The notes beneath the pieces were generated by a model. It saw nothing but the letters and a program-made list of their open reading frames with translations. It was not told where the DNA came from and made no database searches. Positions 17,473 to 26,219 of a DNA stretch of 64,000 nucleotides are shown here, in pieces. The position numbers were made by a program, and so were the translations under genes. This DNA is from Pseudoruegeria sp. SHC-113 (GTDB lineage Bacteria > Pseudomonadota > Alphaproteobacteria > Rhodobacterales > Rhodobacteraceae): contig NZ_JAHUBR010000001.1 of the NCBI RefSeq assembly GCF_025376885.1, forward strand, positions 2,480,001 through 2,544,000, read 5' to 3'. Numbering within the stretch: position 1 is the stretch's first letter; each line of letters starts with the position of its first letter.

Positions 17473-18090
17473 TTAGGGCCCAGCCTTTTGCTTTTCTTCG
17501 AACCGTTTCCAAACGCCCATATGCCCTTTCTGGCGCGCGGCGGCGAGGAACAGTTTCTTCCGCACCCCTTCCACTTCCAAGTCACTGTATTTGCCACCAG
17601 AGAATTTAGGCCAATCCAGAGCCAAGCCCTCCTTAACCATTTCTGCGGACAAATCGCGCCCATCAGCAAGAAAACAGCGCGCCACAACGCGCCCATATTC
17701 GTCGGTGTCGGTCACCTCTGCCCTGACCTCTTGCCCCTTGCAAAGGCTGTGGAGCGCCCACTTTGCCTTCTTACCATATGGGTGATCCAACTCGGGAGCG
17801 TCGACCCCAAACAACCGAATCTGGGTCGAGCCGATTTTAATCGTGTCGCCATCGGTCACCCACGCGGAACCGACCAAAACCGTTTCCGGAGGGGCAGGCT
17901 TTGATGTTGACTCGTCAAAGGGTGCGGGCTGTGCTTCTACCTTCGAAGGAGCAACCGGCTTGGAAGCAGGGTGAACCTGTTCGTCCGGACGCATGGTTTT
18001 CAGTGGAATCGTTTTCTTTGTGCGCTTTCCATTTCGGCTGTTGAGCAGTGCAAACCCAACGACAACCAAGGCAACGAACAGCAGTTCCAT
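17473..18090 (-). CDS. Staphylococcal-nuclease-like (SNase) thermonuclease, membrane-anchored
   Basis: A 205-residue protein. An N-terminal hydrophobic segment (residues 2-16) acts as signal anchor, then a basic Lys/Pro-rich linker, then an SNase domain from about 72. Motifs are VTDGDTIKIG, IRLFGVDAPELDHPYG (first catalytic Arg and nearby acid residues) and DEYGRVVARCFL (second Arg). SNase enzymes cut DNA and RNA using Ca(2+); this one would act at the outer face of the inner membrane. The gene and its upstream gap are AT-richer than the rest of the window and use more A/T-ending codons, suggesting recent acquisition. No mobility gene remains. Confidence 0.88.
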   Translation of the reverse strand: MELLFVALVVVGFALLNSRNGKRTKKTIPLKTMRPDEQVHPASKPVAPSKVEAQPAPFDESTSKPAPPETVLVGSAWVTDGDTIKIGSTQIRLFGVDAPELDHPYGKKAKWALHSLCKGQEVRAEVTDTDEYGRVVARCFLADGRDLSAEMVKEGLALDWPKFSGGKYSDLEVEGVRKKLFLAAARQKGHMGVWKRFEEKQKAGP

Positions 18091-18360
18091 ATTTTGAGTT
18101 TTCCTTTGGCCTGCGAATATCTCACCGACCTCAGGTTGCTACCGAGCCGTAAATATTCTTTTGAATTTCGGCCAAAGTATTAATCACCATTCGCCAGATG
18201 TTCAAAGCATCGAGTGGGGTTAACAGAAAAAGTTGTCAACCAATTCCTGCCACTCAGCCAATACACTCAGACCGGCAGTTTCTATTGCGCGCGCCCCCTT
18301 GCCATTCCCCTCCACCTCCGCCACGCTCCGCTTCTTTGACACCCGTTCAGGAGCTTCCCC

Positions 18361-19305
18361 ATGCCTGCCCCGCGCAAGATCATCATCGATACGGACCCCG
18401 GACAGGACGACGCCGTCGCGATCCTTCTGGCGCTGGCCAGCCCGGAAGAGATCGAGCTGCTCGGCATCACCGCCGTAGCCGGGAATGTGCCCCTGCCGCT
18501 CACGCAGAAGAACGCGCGGATTGTTTGTGAGCTGGCGGGCAAGCCCGAGGTCAAGGTCTTTGCGGGCTGCGATACGCCCATGCACCGGCCTCTGGTGACG
18601 GCGGAGCATGTCCACGGCAAGACGGGGCTGGATGGCCCCACCCTGCCCGATCCCACCATGCCGCTGCAGCCCCAGCACGGGGTGGATTTCATCATCGACA
18701 CCTTACGCGCGCACCCCAAAGGCACGGTGACGCTCTGCCCCCTTGGCCCCCTCACCAACATCGCGCAGGCCTTCGCGCAGGCGCCGGATGTGGTTGAGAA
18801 GGTTCAGGAAATCGTAATGATGGGCGGCGCCTATTTCGAGGTGGGCAACATCACCCCGGCCGCAGAGTTCAACATCTACGTCGATCCCGACGCGGCCAAG
18901 ATCGTCTTTGCCTCCGGCGTGCCCATCGTGGTGATGCCGCTGGACGTGACCCACAAGGCGCTTGTCACCAAGCCGCGCAACGATGCTTTCCGCGCCCTTG
19001 GCACCCCCGTGGGGGCGGCCGTGGCCGAGATGACGGATTTCTTCGAGCGCTTCGACAAGGAGAAATACGGCTCCTCCGGCGCGCCGCTGCATGATCCTTG
19101 CGTCACCGCCTATCTGATCCGGCCCGAGCTGTTCACGGGCCGCCATATCAACGTGGAGATCGAGGTGGAGTCCGAGCTGACGCTGGGCATGACGGTGGCC
19201 GACTGGTGGGGCGTGACGGACCGCGCGCCCAACGCGACCTTCATGGGCGATGTGGATGCCGACGGTTTCTTTGCCCTGCTGACAGAGCGCCTCGCGCGGC
19301 TGTAG
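18361..19305 (+). CDS. Inosine-uridine-preferring nucleoside hydrolase
   Basis: A 314-residue enzyme that splits ribonucleosides into base and ribose. The N-terminal DTDPGQDDA (Asp10, Asp12, Asp16, Asp17) is the Ca(2+)-ribose site signature. Other family landmarks are GNVPL, HGKTGLDG, CPLGPLTNIA, MMGGAYFEVGN, AEFNIYVDPDAA and the C-terminal HDPCVTAYL supplying the last calcium-site Asp. The length is normal for IunH/RihA-type enzymes. Base preference among inosine-uridine types cannot be decided. It is the only gene in its transcript; a repeat-family hairpin follows. Confidence 0.93.
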   Translation: MPAPRKIIIDTDPGQDDAVAILLALASPEEIELLGITAVAGNVPLPLTQKNARIVCELAGKPEVKVFAGCDTPMHRPLVTAEHVHGKTGLDGPTLPDPTMPLQPQHGVDFIIDTLRAHPKGTVTLCPLGPLTNIAQAFAQAPDVVEKVQEIVMMGGAYFEVGNITPAAEFNIYVDPDAAKIVFASGVPIVVMPLDVTHKALVTKPRNDAFRALGTPVGAAVAEMTDFFERFDKEKYGSSGAPLHDPCVTAYLIRPELFTGRHINVEIEVESELTLGMTVADWWGVTDRAPNATFMGDVDADGFFALLTERLARL

Positions 19306-19312
19306 CGCCTGT

Positions 19313-19400
19313 TTCGCCCGGCGGCACGCCGGGCAGCCCCCGCCCGCCCCACAGGCGGGGGCTATCGCCCCCACCTCGGGCGTGGGCCGCCCGGCTCGGC
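19313..19400 (-). repeat. Intergenic structured repeat, family C copy 1
   Basis: The 27 bases at 19313-19339 are an exact inverted match to 46646-46672. Both copies then continue into a related G-rich/C-rich palindrome (GGGGGC...GCCCCC). The core is a hairpin with arms GCCCGGCG and CGCCGGGC around a GCA loop. It lies just after the nucleoside hydrolase stop. Confidence 0.7.
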
Positions 19401-19504
19401 ATCCTGCGCCTGCCAGATTTTGCCCATTGCCGCTGCGCAGGCGCATTCCTCGTGCATCAAGCGCCGGAATGCGCCATGAAGGGCGTCGAAGGAGACCCAA
19501 GCCC

Positions 19505-19957
19505 ATGAGCGCCAAGCTGCATCTGGCCAAGCCCGAAGATCTGGACCGCCTTGCCGGCCTCGTCGCCCGCTACCATGCGTTCGAGGGCATCACACAGAGC
19601 GAAGACAAACGCCGCGCCGCGCTGCAGCCCTTGCTGGAGGGCACGCCCCACGGCATCGCCTACCTCATCGGCCCGCGCACCGCGCCGGTGGGCTATATCG
19701 TGATCAGCTTCGGCTATTCGGTGGAGCTGGGCGGGATCGACGGTTTTGTCGATGAGTTCTTCATCCGCGAAAAGCTGCGAGGCCGTGGCCTTGGCGGAGA
19801 GGTGCTGCGCACGCTGCTGCCCGCGCTGGCCGATCACGGGGTGAAGGCGCTGCATCTGGAAGTGGAGCGTGGCAATGAGCGCGCCCGCGGGCTCTATGCG
19901 CGACTGGGGTTCGAGAACCGCGAGACATACCACCTGATGACGCGTATTCTGGGCTGA
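19505..19957 (+). CDS. GNAT family N-acetyltransferase
   Basis: A 150-residue GNAT enzyme that transfers an acetyl group from acetyl-CoA to an amine. The acetyl-CoA pyrophosphate loop is seen as LRGRGLGGEVL (about 98-108, the R/Q-x-x-G-x-G/A pattern). The C-terminal GNERARGLYARLGFENRETYHLMTRIL is the usual last helix and strand. The acceptor is unknown. ATG 19505 is preceded by GAAGGAGA; the open frame further upstream runs through the repeat and is not coding. Confidence 0.88.
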   Translation: MSAKLHLAKPEDLDRLAGLVARYHAFEGITQSEDKRRAALQPLLEGTPHGIAYLIGPRTAPVGYIVISFGYSVELGGIDGFVDEFFIREKLRGRGLGGEVLRTLLPALADHGVKALHLEVERGNERARGLYARLGFENRETYHLMTRILG

Positions 19958-19997
19958 GTGCTGCACCTAAATGGCCTTATGCGTTGAAGTATCGCCC

Positions 19998-20078
19998 GCC
20001 CAACAGGCACTGTTGGGCCCCGCCGTTCCGCCCCCTCGGGGCGGCGCGATTGCGCCACCCCGCGGAAGCGGCGCTCGA
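19998..20078 (+). repeat. Intergenic structured repeat, family A copy 1
   Basis: Hairpin 1 has perfect 9-base arms GCCCAACAG and CTGTTGGGC around loop GCA (19998-20018). Hairpin 2 follows, with CCGCCCC/GGGGCGG and GGCGC-GATT-GCGCC inside a longer imperfect stem. It lies between the GNAT gene and selO. Related copies are at 24202 and 56744. Confidence 0.8.
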
Positions 20079-20186
20079 CCACAAACGAACGAAAGAGACA
20101 TTTTATGGGTTCCTGAGCGTCGTGCTTTGTCTGGCAATTTCTTGCCCCAGCGCTTACCTCAGGACTGACGCAGAAGAGCCCGCCCC

Positions 20187-21626
20187 ATGACCCTGACTTT
20201 CGCCTTTGACAACAGCTACGCCACGCTCCCTGAGCGCTTCTATACGCGGCTTGGCCCCACGCCAGTGCGCGCGCCGGAGCTGATCAAGGTGAACCACGCG
20301 CTGGCGCGGGATCTGGGGCTGGATCCAGCCGCGCTGGAAAGCCCCGAAGGCGTGGCGGTGCTGGCCGGAAACGCCGTGCCGCAAGGGGCTGATCCACTGG
20401 CGCAGGCCTATGCCGGGCACCAGTTCGGCGGCTTCTCTCCGCAGCTGGGCGACGGGCGGGCGCTTCTGCTGGGTGAAGTGCAGGACAAAAGCGGCAACCG
20501 CTTTGACATACAGCTCAAGGGCTCCGGCCCCACGCCCTACAGCCGCCGGGGCGATGGCCGCGCCTGGCTTGGCCCTGTGTTGCGCGAGTATCTGGTGAGC
20601 GAGGCGATGCATGCCCTTGGCATCCCCACCACCCGCGCGCTGGCCGCCGTCACCACGGGCGAGCCTGTTTTCCGCGAAACACCCCTGCCCGGCGCGGTGC
20701 TGACCCGCGTGGCCGCCTCCCACATCCGTGTGGGCACCTTCCAGTATTTCGCCGCGCGCAACGATGGCGAGGCGCTGCGGCTGCTCACCGATCACGTGAT
20801 CGCCCGCCACTACCCGGACGCAGACGGCCCGCTCGGCCTGCTCAAAGTGGTGAGCGCCGCGCAGGCACGGCTGGTGGCGCAATGGATGGGCGTGGGCTTC
20901 ATCCATGGCGTGATGAACACCGACAACACCCAGATCGCGGGCGAAACCATCGATTACGGCCCTTGCGCCTTCATGGACGCCTACCACCCGGCCACCGTCT
21001 ATTCCTCCATCGATCGCGGCGGGCGCTATGCCTACCAGAACCAGCCCGACATCCTGCTCTGGAACCTCGCCCAGCTTGCCACGGCACTGGTGCCGATCAT
21101 GGGTGCGGATGGCGAGGCCGCCGTGGCCGAGGCGAGCGAGGTTCTGCAGGGCTTCGGCGCGCAGTTCCGCACCGAGTGGCTGGCGCTGTTTTCAGGCAAG
21201 ATCGGTCTGGAGACAGCGCAAGAAGGCGATGAGGCGCTGATCGTGGCGCTGCTTCACGCCATGAGCGCCGGTCAGGCCGATTTCACCAATACGTTCCGCG
21301 CTCTTGGCACGACCCGCGCGCGCGACCACTTCCTTGAGCCAGAGGCCTTTGACCAATGGGAGGCCGACTGGCACGCCCGCCTCGCGCAAGAGGGCGCGTC
21401 GCCGGACAGCGCCCGTGCCCGCATGGAATCCGTGAACCCGGCCTATATCCCGCGCAACCACCGGATCGAACAGGCCATCGAAGCCGCCGTCGCCGGGGAT
21501 TATGCCCCGTTCGAGCGGCTCAACACCGTGCTTGCCACCCCCTTCACCGAACAGCCCGGCGCGGAAGGTTATGCCCGCCCGCCGCTGCAGGAGGAAGTGG
21601 TGCAGGCCACTTTCTGCGGCACCTGA
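20187..21626 (+). CDS. selO: Protein adenylyltransferase SelO (YdiU family)
   Basis: A 479-residue pseudokinase-fold enzyme that AMPylates proteins on Ser, Thr or Tyr and is linked to redox stress. Family landmarks visible are [23 protein letters not shown] (with the Gln/Gly-rich loop), [28 protein letters not shown] (catalytic loop) and [13 protein letters not shown] (metal-binding DYGP). The protein ends in TFCGT; the Cys three from the end occupies the place of selenocysteine in eukaryotic SelO. The length is typical. The EEP-family gene starts 3 bases after the stop, so the two are co-transcribed. Confidence 0.95.
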   Translation: MTLTFAFDNSYATLPERFYTRLGPTPVRAPELIKVNHALARDLGLDPAALESPEGVAVLAGNAVPQGADPLAQAYAGHQFGGFSPQLGDGRALLLGEVQDKSGNRFDIQLKGSGPTPYSRRGDGRAWLGPVLREYLVSEAMHALGIPTTRALAAVTTGEPVFRETPLPGAVLTRVAASHIRVGTFQYFAARNDGEALRLLTDHVIARHYPDADGPLGLLKVVSAAQARLVAQWMGVGFIHGVMNTDNTQIAGETIDYGPCAFMDAYHPATVYSSIDRGGRYAYQNQPDILLWNLAQLATALVPIMGADGEAAVAEASEVLQGFGAQFRTEWLALFSGKIGLETAQEGDEALIVALLHAMSAGQADFTNTFRALGTTRARDHFLEPEAFDQWEADWHARLAQEGASPDSARARMESVNPAYIPRNHRIEQAIEAAVAGDYAPFERLNTVLATPFTEQPGAEGYARPPLQEEVVQATFCGT

Positions 21627-21629
21627 TCC

Positions 21630-22322
21630 ATGCGTCTGGCCAGCTATAACATCCGCAAATGCCTCGGCACGGACCGCAAACGCGCGCCGGGCCGCGTGAT
21701 CGAGGTGATCAACGGGCTTTCGGCCGATGTCGTCGTGCTGCAGGAGGCCGACCACCGCCTTGGCCCCCGCCCCGCCGCCCTGCCCGAAGGCACGATCCGC
21801 TCTTACAGCGATTTCACCCCCGTGGAGCTGGCCGAAAACGATGTGAGCCTTGGCTGGCACGGCAATGCGATCCTGCTGAAAAAGGGCCTGCGTGCAACGC
21901 GGGTCGAGCGGCTCGAGCTGCCTGGGCTGGAGCCGCGCGGTGCGGTGATGGTGGAGGCCGAGAGCGCGGAAGGCAAATTGCGCGTCATCGGCACGCATCT
22001 TGGCCTCTTGCGCCGCTACCGGCTGATGCAGCTGGAAACCATTGCCGCCGCGCTCAAAACGCTGGCCCCGATGCCCACCGCCATCCTCGGCGATTTCAAC
22101 GAATGGAGCGCCCACGGCGGCATGGAGCCTTTGAACGATCTGTACCACGTCCACGCGCCGGGCCTGAGCTATCACGCCCGCCGCCCCGTGGCCCGGCTCG
22201 ACCGGGTTGCGCTGAACGACACCGCCCATCTGCTACGTGCCGGCGTGGAGAAGGGCGAGTTGGCGCAGCTTGCCTCCGACCACCTGCCGATCTGGGCGGA
22301 CGTGCGCCTGCGCAACGAGTGA
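21630..22322 (+). CDS. Endonuclease/exonuclease/phosphatase (EEP) family protein
   Basis: A 230-residue EEP-fold hydrolase with no signal peptide. Catalytic landmarks in order are SYNIRK (Asn), VLQEAD (metal-binding Glu), GTHLGL (His), LGDFNEW (Asp-x-Asn) and the terminal ASDHLPIWADV (Asp-His). The complete set argues for an active phosphodiesterase or phosphatase. The substrate could be DNA, an inositol lipid or another phosphodiester; the sequence does not tell. Its tight linkage behind selO is probably a shared transcript without an obvious shared pathway. Confidence 0.88.
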   Translation: MRLASYNIRKCLGTDRKRAPGRVIEVINGLSADVVVLQEADHRLGPRPAALPEGTIRSYSDFTPVELAENDVSLGWHGNAILLKKGLRATRVERLELPGLEPRGAVMVEAESAEGKLRVIGTHLGLLRRYRLMQLETIAAALKTLAPMPTAILGDFNEWSAHGGMEPLNDLYHVHAPGLSYHARRPVARLDRVALNDTAHLLRAGVEKGELAQLASDHLPIWADVRLRNE

Positions 22323-22400
22323 CGCCGCCCCGCGCTCAGGCTTGGCCGGATTTCGGCGCCGTGCTAAGGGTTTAGCTCCAAATCCCACGGGGCGCGCGCC

Positions 22401-23648
22401 ATGAACATCCTGCAACTGACTTCGCTCATCATCGTTCTTGCAGGGCTGTTCGGCTCGATCAATTACCTCTTCCTGCGCCTGCCCGGCACCATCGGCATTC
22501 TCGTGGTGGCGCTTTTCGCCTCGCTCACGATCATCGGCATCGATCTGGTCTACCCCGCCTTCGCCATCGACGACATGATCCGTTCCACCGTCATGGGGCT
22601 CGATTTCTCCGATGCGCTGCTTGAGGGGATGCTGGGGCTGCTGCTCTTTGCCGGGGCGCTCCATGTGAAAGTGAGCGATCTGCGGCGCGAATGGGCCGTG
22701 GTGGCGCTCATGGCGACGCTGGGCGTCGGACTCTCCACCGCCATCGTGGGCTTCGGCTTTTCGTGGATCACCGGGATGCCGCTGCTGATCGCACTCGTGT
22801 TCGGCGCGCTGATCTCCCCCACCGATCCCGTCGCCGTGCTGGGCGTGCTGCGCGAGGCCAACCTGCCGAAATCTCTGGAAACCCAGATCGCGGGGGAATC
22901 GCTGTTCAACGATGGCGTGGGCTATGTCGTCTTCCTCGTGCTCGCAGGCCTCGCCTTCCCCGCGCCGGGCCATCACGAGCTGGATGCCGCCGGAATCACG
23001 CTGCTGTTTCTGCAGGAGGCCCTTGGCGGCGCGGCCCTTGGTGCGGTGCTCGGTTGGCTCGTCTTCCGGCTGATGCGGCGGATCGATGATTACGCGCTGG
23101 AGGTGCTGCTCACACTGGGGCTGGCCTTCGGCGGCTATGAGCTGGCCGTGGCGCTGCATGTCTCTGCCCCAATCATGGCCGTGGTGGCCGGGCTTTTCAT
23201 CGGCGATACGGGCATGACCCACGGCATGAGCGAGCAGACCCGCAAGTATGTGGATCATTTCTGGGAGATGGTCGACGAAATCCTGAACGCGGTGCTCTTC
23301 CTGATGATCGGTTTCGAGGTCTTTGCCGTCACCTTTTCCTCGGACGCTTTGCTGGCCTCGGTCTTTGCCATCGGCCTTGCGCTGCTCGCCCGTCTGGCGG
23401 CCGTGGCCGTGCCGGTGCTGCTGCTGCGCCCCTTCCGCGGCTTTGCCCCCGGTGTGATCCCGATCATGACATGGGGCGGCCTGAAGGGCGGCATCTCAGT
23501 TGCGCTGGCGCTCTCACTGCCCGACAGCGAATGGAAGCCGCTGATCCTCACCGCGACCTATGTGATCGTCGTCTTCTCGATCATCGTGCAGGGGCTGACG
23601 GTGGCAAGGCTGGCCCAGAAGGTGGGCCGCGAGCCGGAGCTGATCTGA
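22401..23648 (+). CDS. CPA1-family Na+/H+ (cation:proton) antiporter
   Basis: A 415-residue inner-membrane protein with about 12 predicted helices. Landmarks are the PTDPVAVLG motif in the first half (ISPTDPVAV, the conserved Asp of NhaP/CPA1 transporters), GESLFNDGVGYV (ExxxxND) and the late WGGLKGGISVALALS segment. It exchanges Na+ or K+ for protons in pH and salt homeostasis, which suits a marine bacterium. The C-terminus has no long cytoplasmic domain. Ion preference is not determined. It stands alone between the EEP gene and the Fur-family regulator. Confidence 0.92.
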   Translation: MNILQLTSLIIVLAGLFGSINYLFLRLPGTIGILVVALFASLTIIGIDLVYPAFAIDDMIRSTVMGLDFSDALLEGMLGLLLFAGALHVKVSDLRREWAVVALMATLGVGLSTAIVGFGFSWITGMPLLIALVFGALISPTDPVAVLGVLREANLPKSLETQIAGESLFNDGVGYVVFLVLAGLAFPAPGHHELDAAGITLLFLQEALGGAALGAVLGWLVFRLMRRIDDYALEVLLTLGLAFGGYELAVALHVSAPIMAVVAGLFIGDTGMTHGMSEQTRKYVDHFWEMVDEILNAVLFLMIGFEVFAVTFSSDALLASVFAIGLALLARLAAVAVPVLLLRPFRGFAPGVIPIMTWGGLKGGISVALALSLPDSEWKPLILTATYVIVVFSIIVQGLTVARLAQKVGREPELI

Positions 23649-23736
23649 GGCTTTTCACCCGCGCCCCGGCACAATAGGCTGGCCCTCAAGGGGGCGCTGG
23701 TCTAGGAAGCGCGCCACACCGCGAGACGAGAGACGC

Positions 23737-24147
23737 ATGACCGAGACGATCCTTGAGCGCTGCGAAGCCAAGGGGCTGCGCCTGACGGAGCAACGCCGCA
23801 CGATTGCGGCCGTGTTGCAGGAGGCCGAGGATCACCCCGACGCCGAAGAGCTCTACGCCCGTGCCTCAGCCGTGGATCCGAAGATCTCGCTCGCCACGGT
23901 CTACCGCACGGTGAAGCTCTTTGAAGAGAAGGGTATTCTCGACAAGCACGAGTTCGGCGACGGGCGCGCGCGGTATGAAACGGCAGACCGCGAGCACCAC
24001 GATCACCTGATCGACATCACCACCGGCGATGTGATCGAGTTCGTGGACCCGGAGATCGAAGCCTTGCAGGAAAAGATCGCCGAGAAGCTGGGCTACAAGC
24101 TCAAGGGGCACCGGCTGGAGCTGTTTGGCGTGCCGCTGAAGAAGTGA
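23737..24147 (+). CDS. Fur-family metalloregulator (Mur/Fur type)
   Basis: A 136-residue winged-helix regulator. The DNA-recognition helix is ISLATVYRTVKLFEEKGI (about 50-67). The metal-sensing motif is H87-H88-D89-H90 in REHHDHLIDITTGDVIEF, followed by GHRLELFGV. The CxxC pairs that form the structural zinc site of many Fur proteins are absent; the only Cys is residue 9. The closest type I recall is alphaproteobacterial Mur, a manganese-responsive repressor, rather than Irr (heme-binding) or Zur (Cys-rich). Assignment between Fur and Mur is an inference. Confidence 0.88.
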   Translation: MTETILERCEAKGLRLTEQRRTIAAVLQEAEDHPDAEELYARASAVDPKISLATVYRTVKLFEEKGILDKHEFGDGRARYETADREHHDHLIDITTGDVIEFVDPEIEALQEKIAEKLGYKLKGHRLELFGVPLKK

Positions 24148-24201
24148 GGCGACGCCTAGCCCAGCGAGAATCTGGCCCACGCCTCCACGCTCAACCCTTT
24201 T

Positions 24202-24250
24202 GCACAACAGGCACTGTTGTGCCGCGCCGTCCCGCCCCCACGGGGCGGCG
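24202..24250 (+). repeat. Intergenic structured repeat, family A copy 2 (short form)
   Basis: Hairpin 1 has arms GCACAACAG and CTGTTGTGC around loop GCA. Relative to copies 1 and 3, the third base pair changes from C-G to A-T on both sides, a compensatory change. The second part is shortened to one hairpin (GCGCCG...CGGCGC). It lies between the convergent ends of the Fur-family gene and lpxB. Confidence 0.8.
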
Positions 24251-24269
24251 CTTGACCTCTCATGTTCAG

Positions 24270-25415
24270 CTAGTGGCCTTCTAGCCCGCGCAGCACAGCC
24301 CTTGCCGCCCGAAGCCCCGGATCTTCCTGCCCGCGCCCCAGCCGCTCCATCGTGAGCGCCATAGCCTCGCTCTGCGCGCCGGGATCTTCCAGCACGTCCA
24401 GCAGCGCGCCCGCGATCCGGTCCGGCACGCAGTCCGCGCCCAGATACTCCGGCACCGCACGGCTTTCGCTCACAAGGTTCACCAGCGTGACGGTATCGAC
24501 CTTCAGCATCCGCGCGATGATCTGGCGGGTGAGCCAGTTCATATCGTAGGCGATGACCATGGGCGTAGCAGCCGCCGCCAGCTCGAGCGAGACAGTGCCC
24601 GAAGCCGCCAGCGCGACATCCGCCGCGCGAAACGCTGCCCGCTTGGCCGCCGGATCCTGCGCCGAAATCACCTGCACGCGGCCCGGCCACTGGCTTGTGA
24701 CCTCGCGCACCAGATCCTCCACCGGCCCGGCCGCGGGCACCACGATCCGCGCGTTCTGGCGCTGCGCCAGAACCGGCACGAGCGCCTGCCCGAAGGTCTC
24801 CGCAAGCCGGCTCACCTCGCCCCGGCGCGAGCCGGGTAGCACAAGGATCAGCGGCGCGCCGGGCAGCATCCCGAGGCTATCGCGGAAAGCCTCCGCCTCC
24901 TCGCCCGTGGCCTGCGGCTCCGCCACCACCGGGTGGCCGACGAAATCACAGGCCATCCCGGCGGCTTCCATATAGGGCGGCTCGAAAGGAAACAGCGCCA
25001 GAACGTGATCGATCACCTTCGCCATCTTCGCCGCGCGCCCTTCGCGCCAGGCCCAGACGGTGGGGGCGACGTAGTGCACGGTCCGGATGCCTGAGGCGGC
25101 CTTTACGAGCTTGGCCACCCGCAGCGAGAAATCCGGCGCGTCGATGGTGATCAGCACATCGGGTTTCTGGGCCAGAACGGCCTCGGCTGTCTCGCGGATG
25201 CGGCGCTTCAGGTGGCGGTATTTCGGCAGCACCTCCACGAGGCCCATCACCGAAAGCTCCTCCATCGGGAACTGGCTCTTGAGCCCCTGCGCCTGCATCT
25301 GCGCGCCGCCAATGCCTGCGAACGCCACATCCGGGCGTAGGGTTTTGAGCCCTTCCATGAGCGCACCGCCAAGCTTGTCGCCCGAGGGCTCGCCCGCAAG
25401 GATGAAGACCTTCAT
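24270..25415 (-). CDS. lpxB: Lipid-A-disaccharide synthase
   Basis: A 381-residue GT-B-type glycosyltransferase of family GT19. It joins UDP-2,3-diacylglucosamine and lipid X into the lipid A disaccharide at the inner face of the membrane. Landmarks are AGEPSGDKLGG at the N-terminus, FAGIGG, the PDFSLRVAK segment, YVAPTVWAW, FPFEPPYME, VGHPVV, LPGSRRGEV and ASGTVSLELA. The length is normal. The start ATG 25415 overlaps the lpxI stop by four bases, showing coupled translation. It is the last gene of the lipid A operon; a family A repeat lies just downstream. Confidence 0.95.
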   Translation of the reverse strand: MKVFILAGEPSGDKLGGALMEGLKTLRPDVAFAGIGGAQMQAQGLKSQFPMEELSVMGLVEVLPKYRHLKRRIRETAEAVLAQKPDVLITIDAPDFSLRVAKLVKAASGIRTVHYVAPTVWAWREGRAAKMAKVIDHVLALFPFEPPYMEAAGMACDFVGHPVVAEPQATGEEAEAFRDSLGMLPGAPLILVLPGSRRGEVSRLAETFGQALVPVLAQRQNARIVVPAAGPVEDLVREVTSQWPGRVQVISAQDPAAKRAAFRAADVALAASGTVSLELAAAATPMVIAYDMNWLTRQIIARMLKVDTVTLVNLVSESRAVPEYLGADCVPDRIAGALLDVLEDPGAQSEAMALTMERLGRGQEDPGLRAARAVLRGLEGH

Positions 25416-26215
25416 GGCGCGTCCCATGCGGCAAGGAACATGCCGCGCGCCTCGACTTCGGCGGCGATCTTGACGCGGTCGATCAGCAGCACGCTGCCTG
25501 CGCGCACGAAAATCCCGGCCAGCCCCGCCTCGGCGGCCTTGCGCACGGTTTCCGGGCCAAGGCTCGGCATGTCCACGCGCATCTCCTGCCCCGCCTTCGG
25601 AGATTTGAAGAACACCCCGCGCGCGCCGCGTTTCAGATGCGCGGGCGTTTGCGCCACGAAAGAGAGCAGCGCGTCGGTGCCCTGAATGGTTTCGATACCA
25701 AGGCACTGGCCCGCCGCCACTACGCAGCCCTGCCCCACATCCACCGGCGAGAGCGCCGCGTGGATCGCGGCGGCGCGCGCGCCGTCTGTGAGATCGACCT
25801 TGCCGGGTTTGACACCTATCAGCATGCTGCGCTCCGGCGTCAGGCCGGGCACCAGTTCATGTGCCCCAACAACAGTAAAGCCTTCCGCTTCAAAGACTTG
25901 CACCACGAGGCTCAGCAGCGTGTCATCACCCCCGTTCATCGCCTTCAGCAGGCGCGGGGCGAGCGCGAGCATCTTGGTGTCAAAGCGGATCGGGTTCAGC
26001 GCCGGGCGCTGCATGGCCCCGGCAAGGCAGATACGCTCCACCCCTTCGGCGCGCAGCAGGCGGAACAGCCCGCCGATCTTCTCGAAACTGGCCTCACAGC
26101 CCGAAACGGAAGCCTCGACGCCCTTGAACGTCACCACCAGCGCGCCGGGGTTGGCCGCAAGCACCAGCGCCGGAAGAGCGCCGCTGCCCGCGAGGATTGC
26201 CAGACGGCCCGCCAC
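25412..26215 (-). CDS. lpxI: UDP-2,3-diacylglucosamine diphosphatase LpxI
   Basis: A 267-residue DUF1009 protein. LpxI replaces LpxH in most alphaproteobacteria and hydrolyses UDP-2,3-diacylglucosamine to lipid X and UMP. Family landmarks are AILAGSGALP at the N-terminus, a central MNGGDDTLL segment (about 113-121), VGQGCVVAAGQCLGIETIQGTD and the late MRVDMPSLGPETV. The start is GTG 26215, four bases after the lpxA stop, and the 3' end overlaps lpxB. The position exactly between lpxA and lpxB confirms the pathway step. Confidence 0.95.
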   Translation of the reverse strand: MAGRLAILAGSGALPALVLAANPGALVVTFKGVEASVSGCEASFEKIGGLFRLLRAEGVERICLAGAMQRPALNPIRFDTKMLALAPRLLKAMNGGDDTLLSLVVQVFEAEGFTVVGAHELVPGLTPERSMLIGVKPGKVDLTDGARAAAIHAALSPVDVGQGCVVAAGQCLGIETIQGTDALLSFVAQTPAHLKRGARGVFFKSPKAGQEMRVDMPSLGPETVRKAAEAGLAGIFVRAGSVLLIDRVKIAAEVEARGMFLAAWDAP

Positions 26216-26219
26216 AGGC

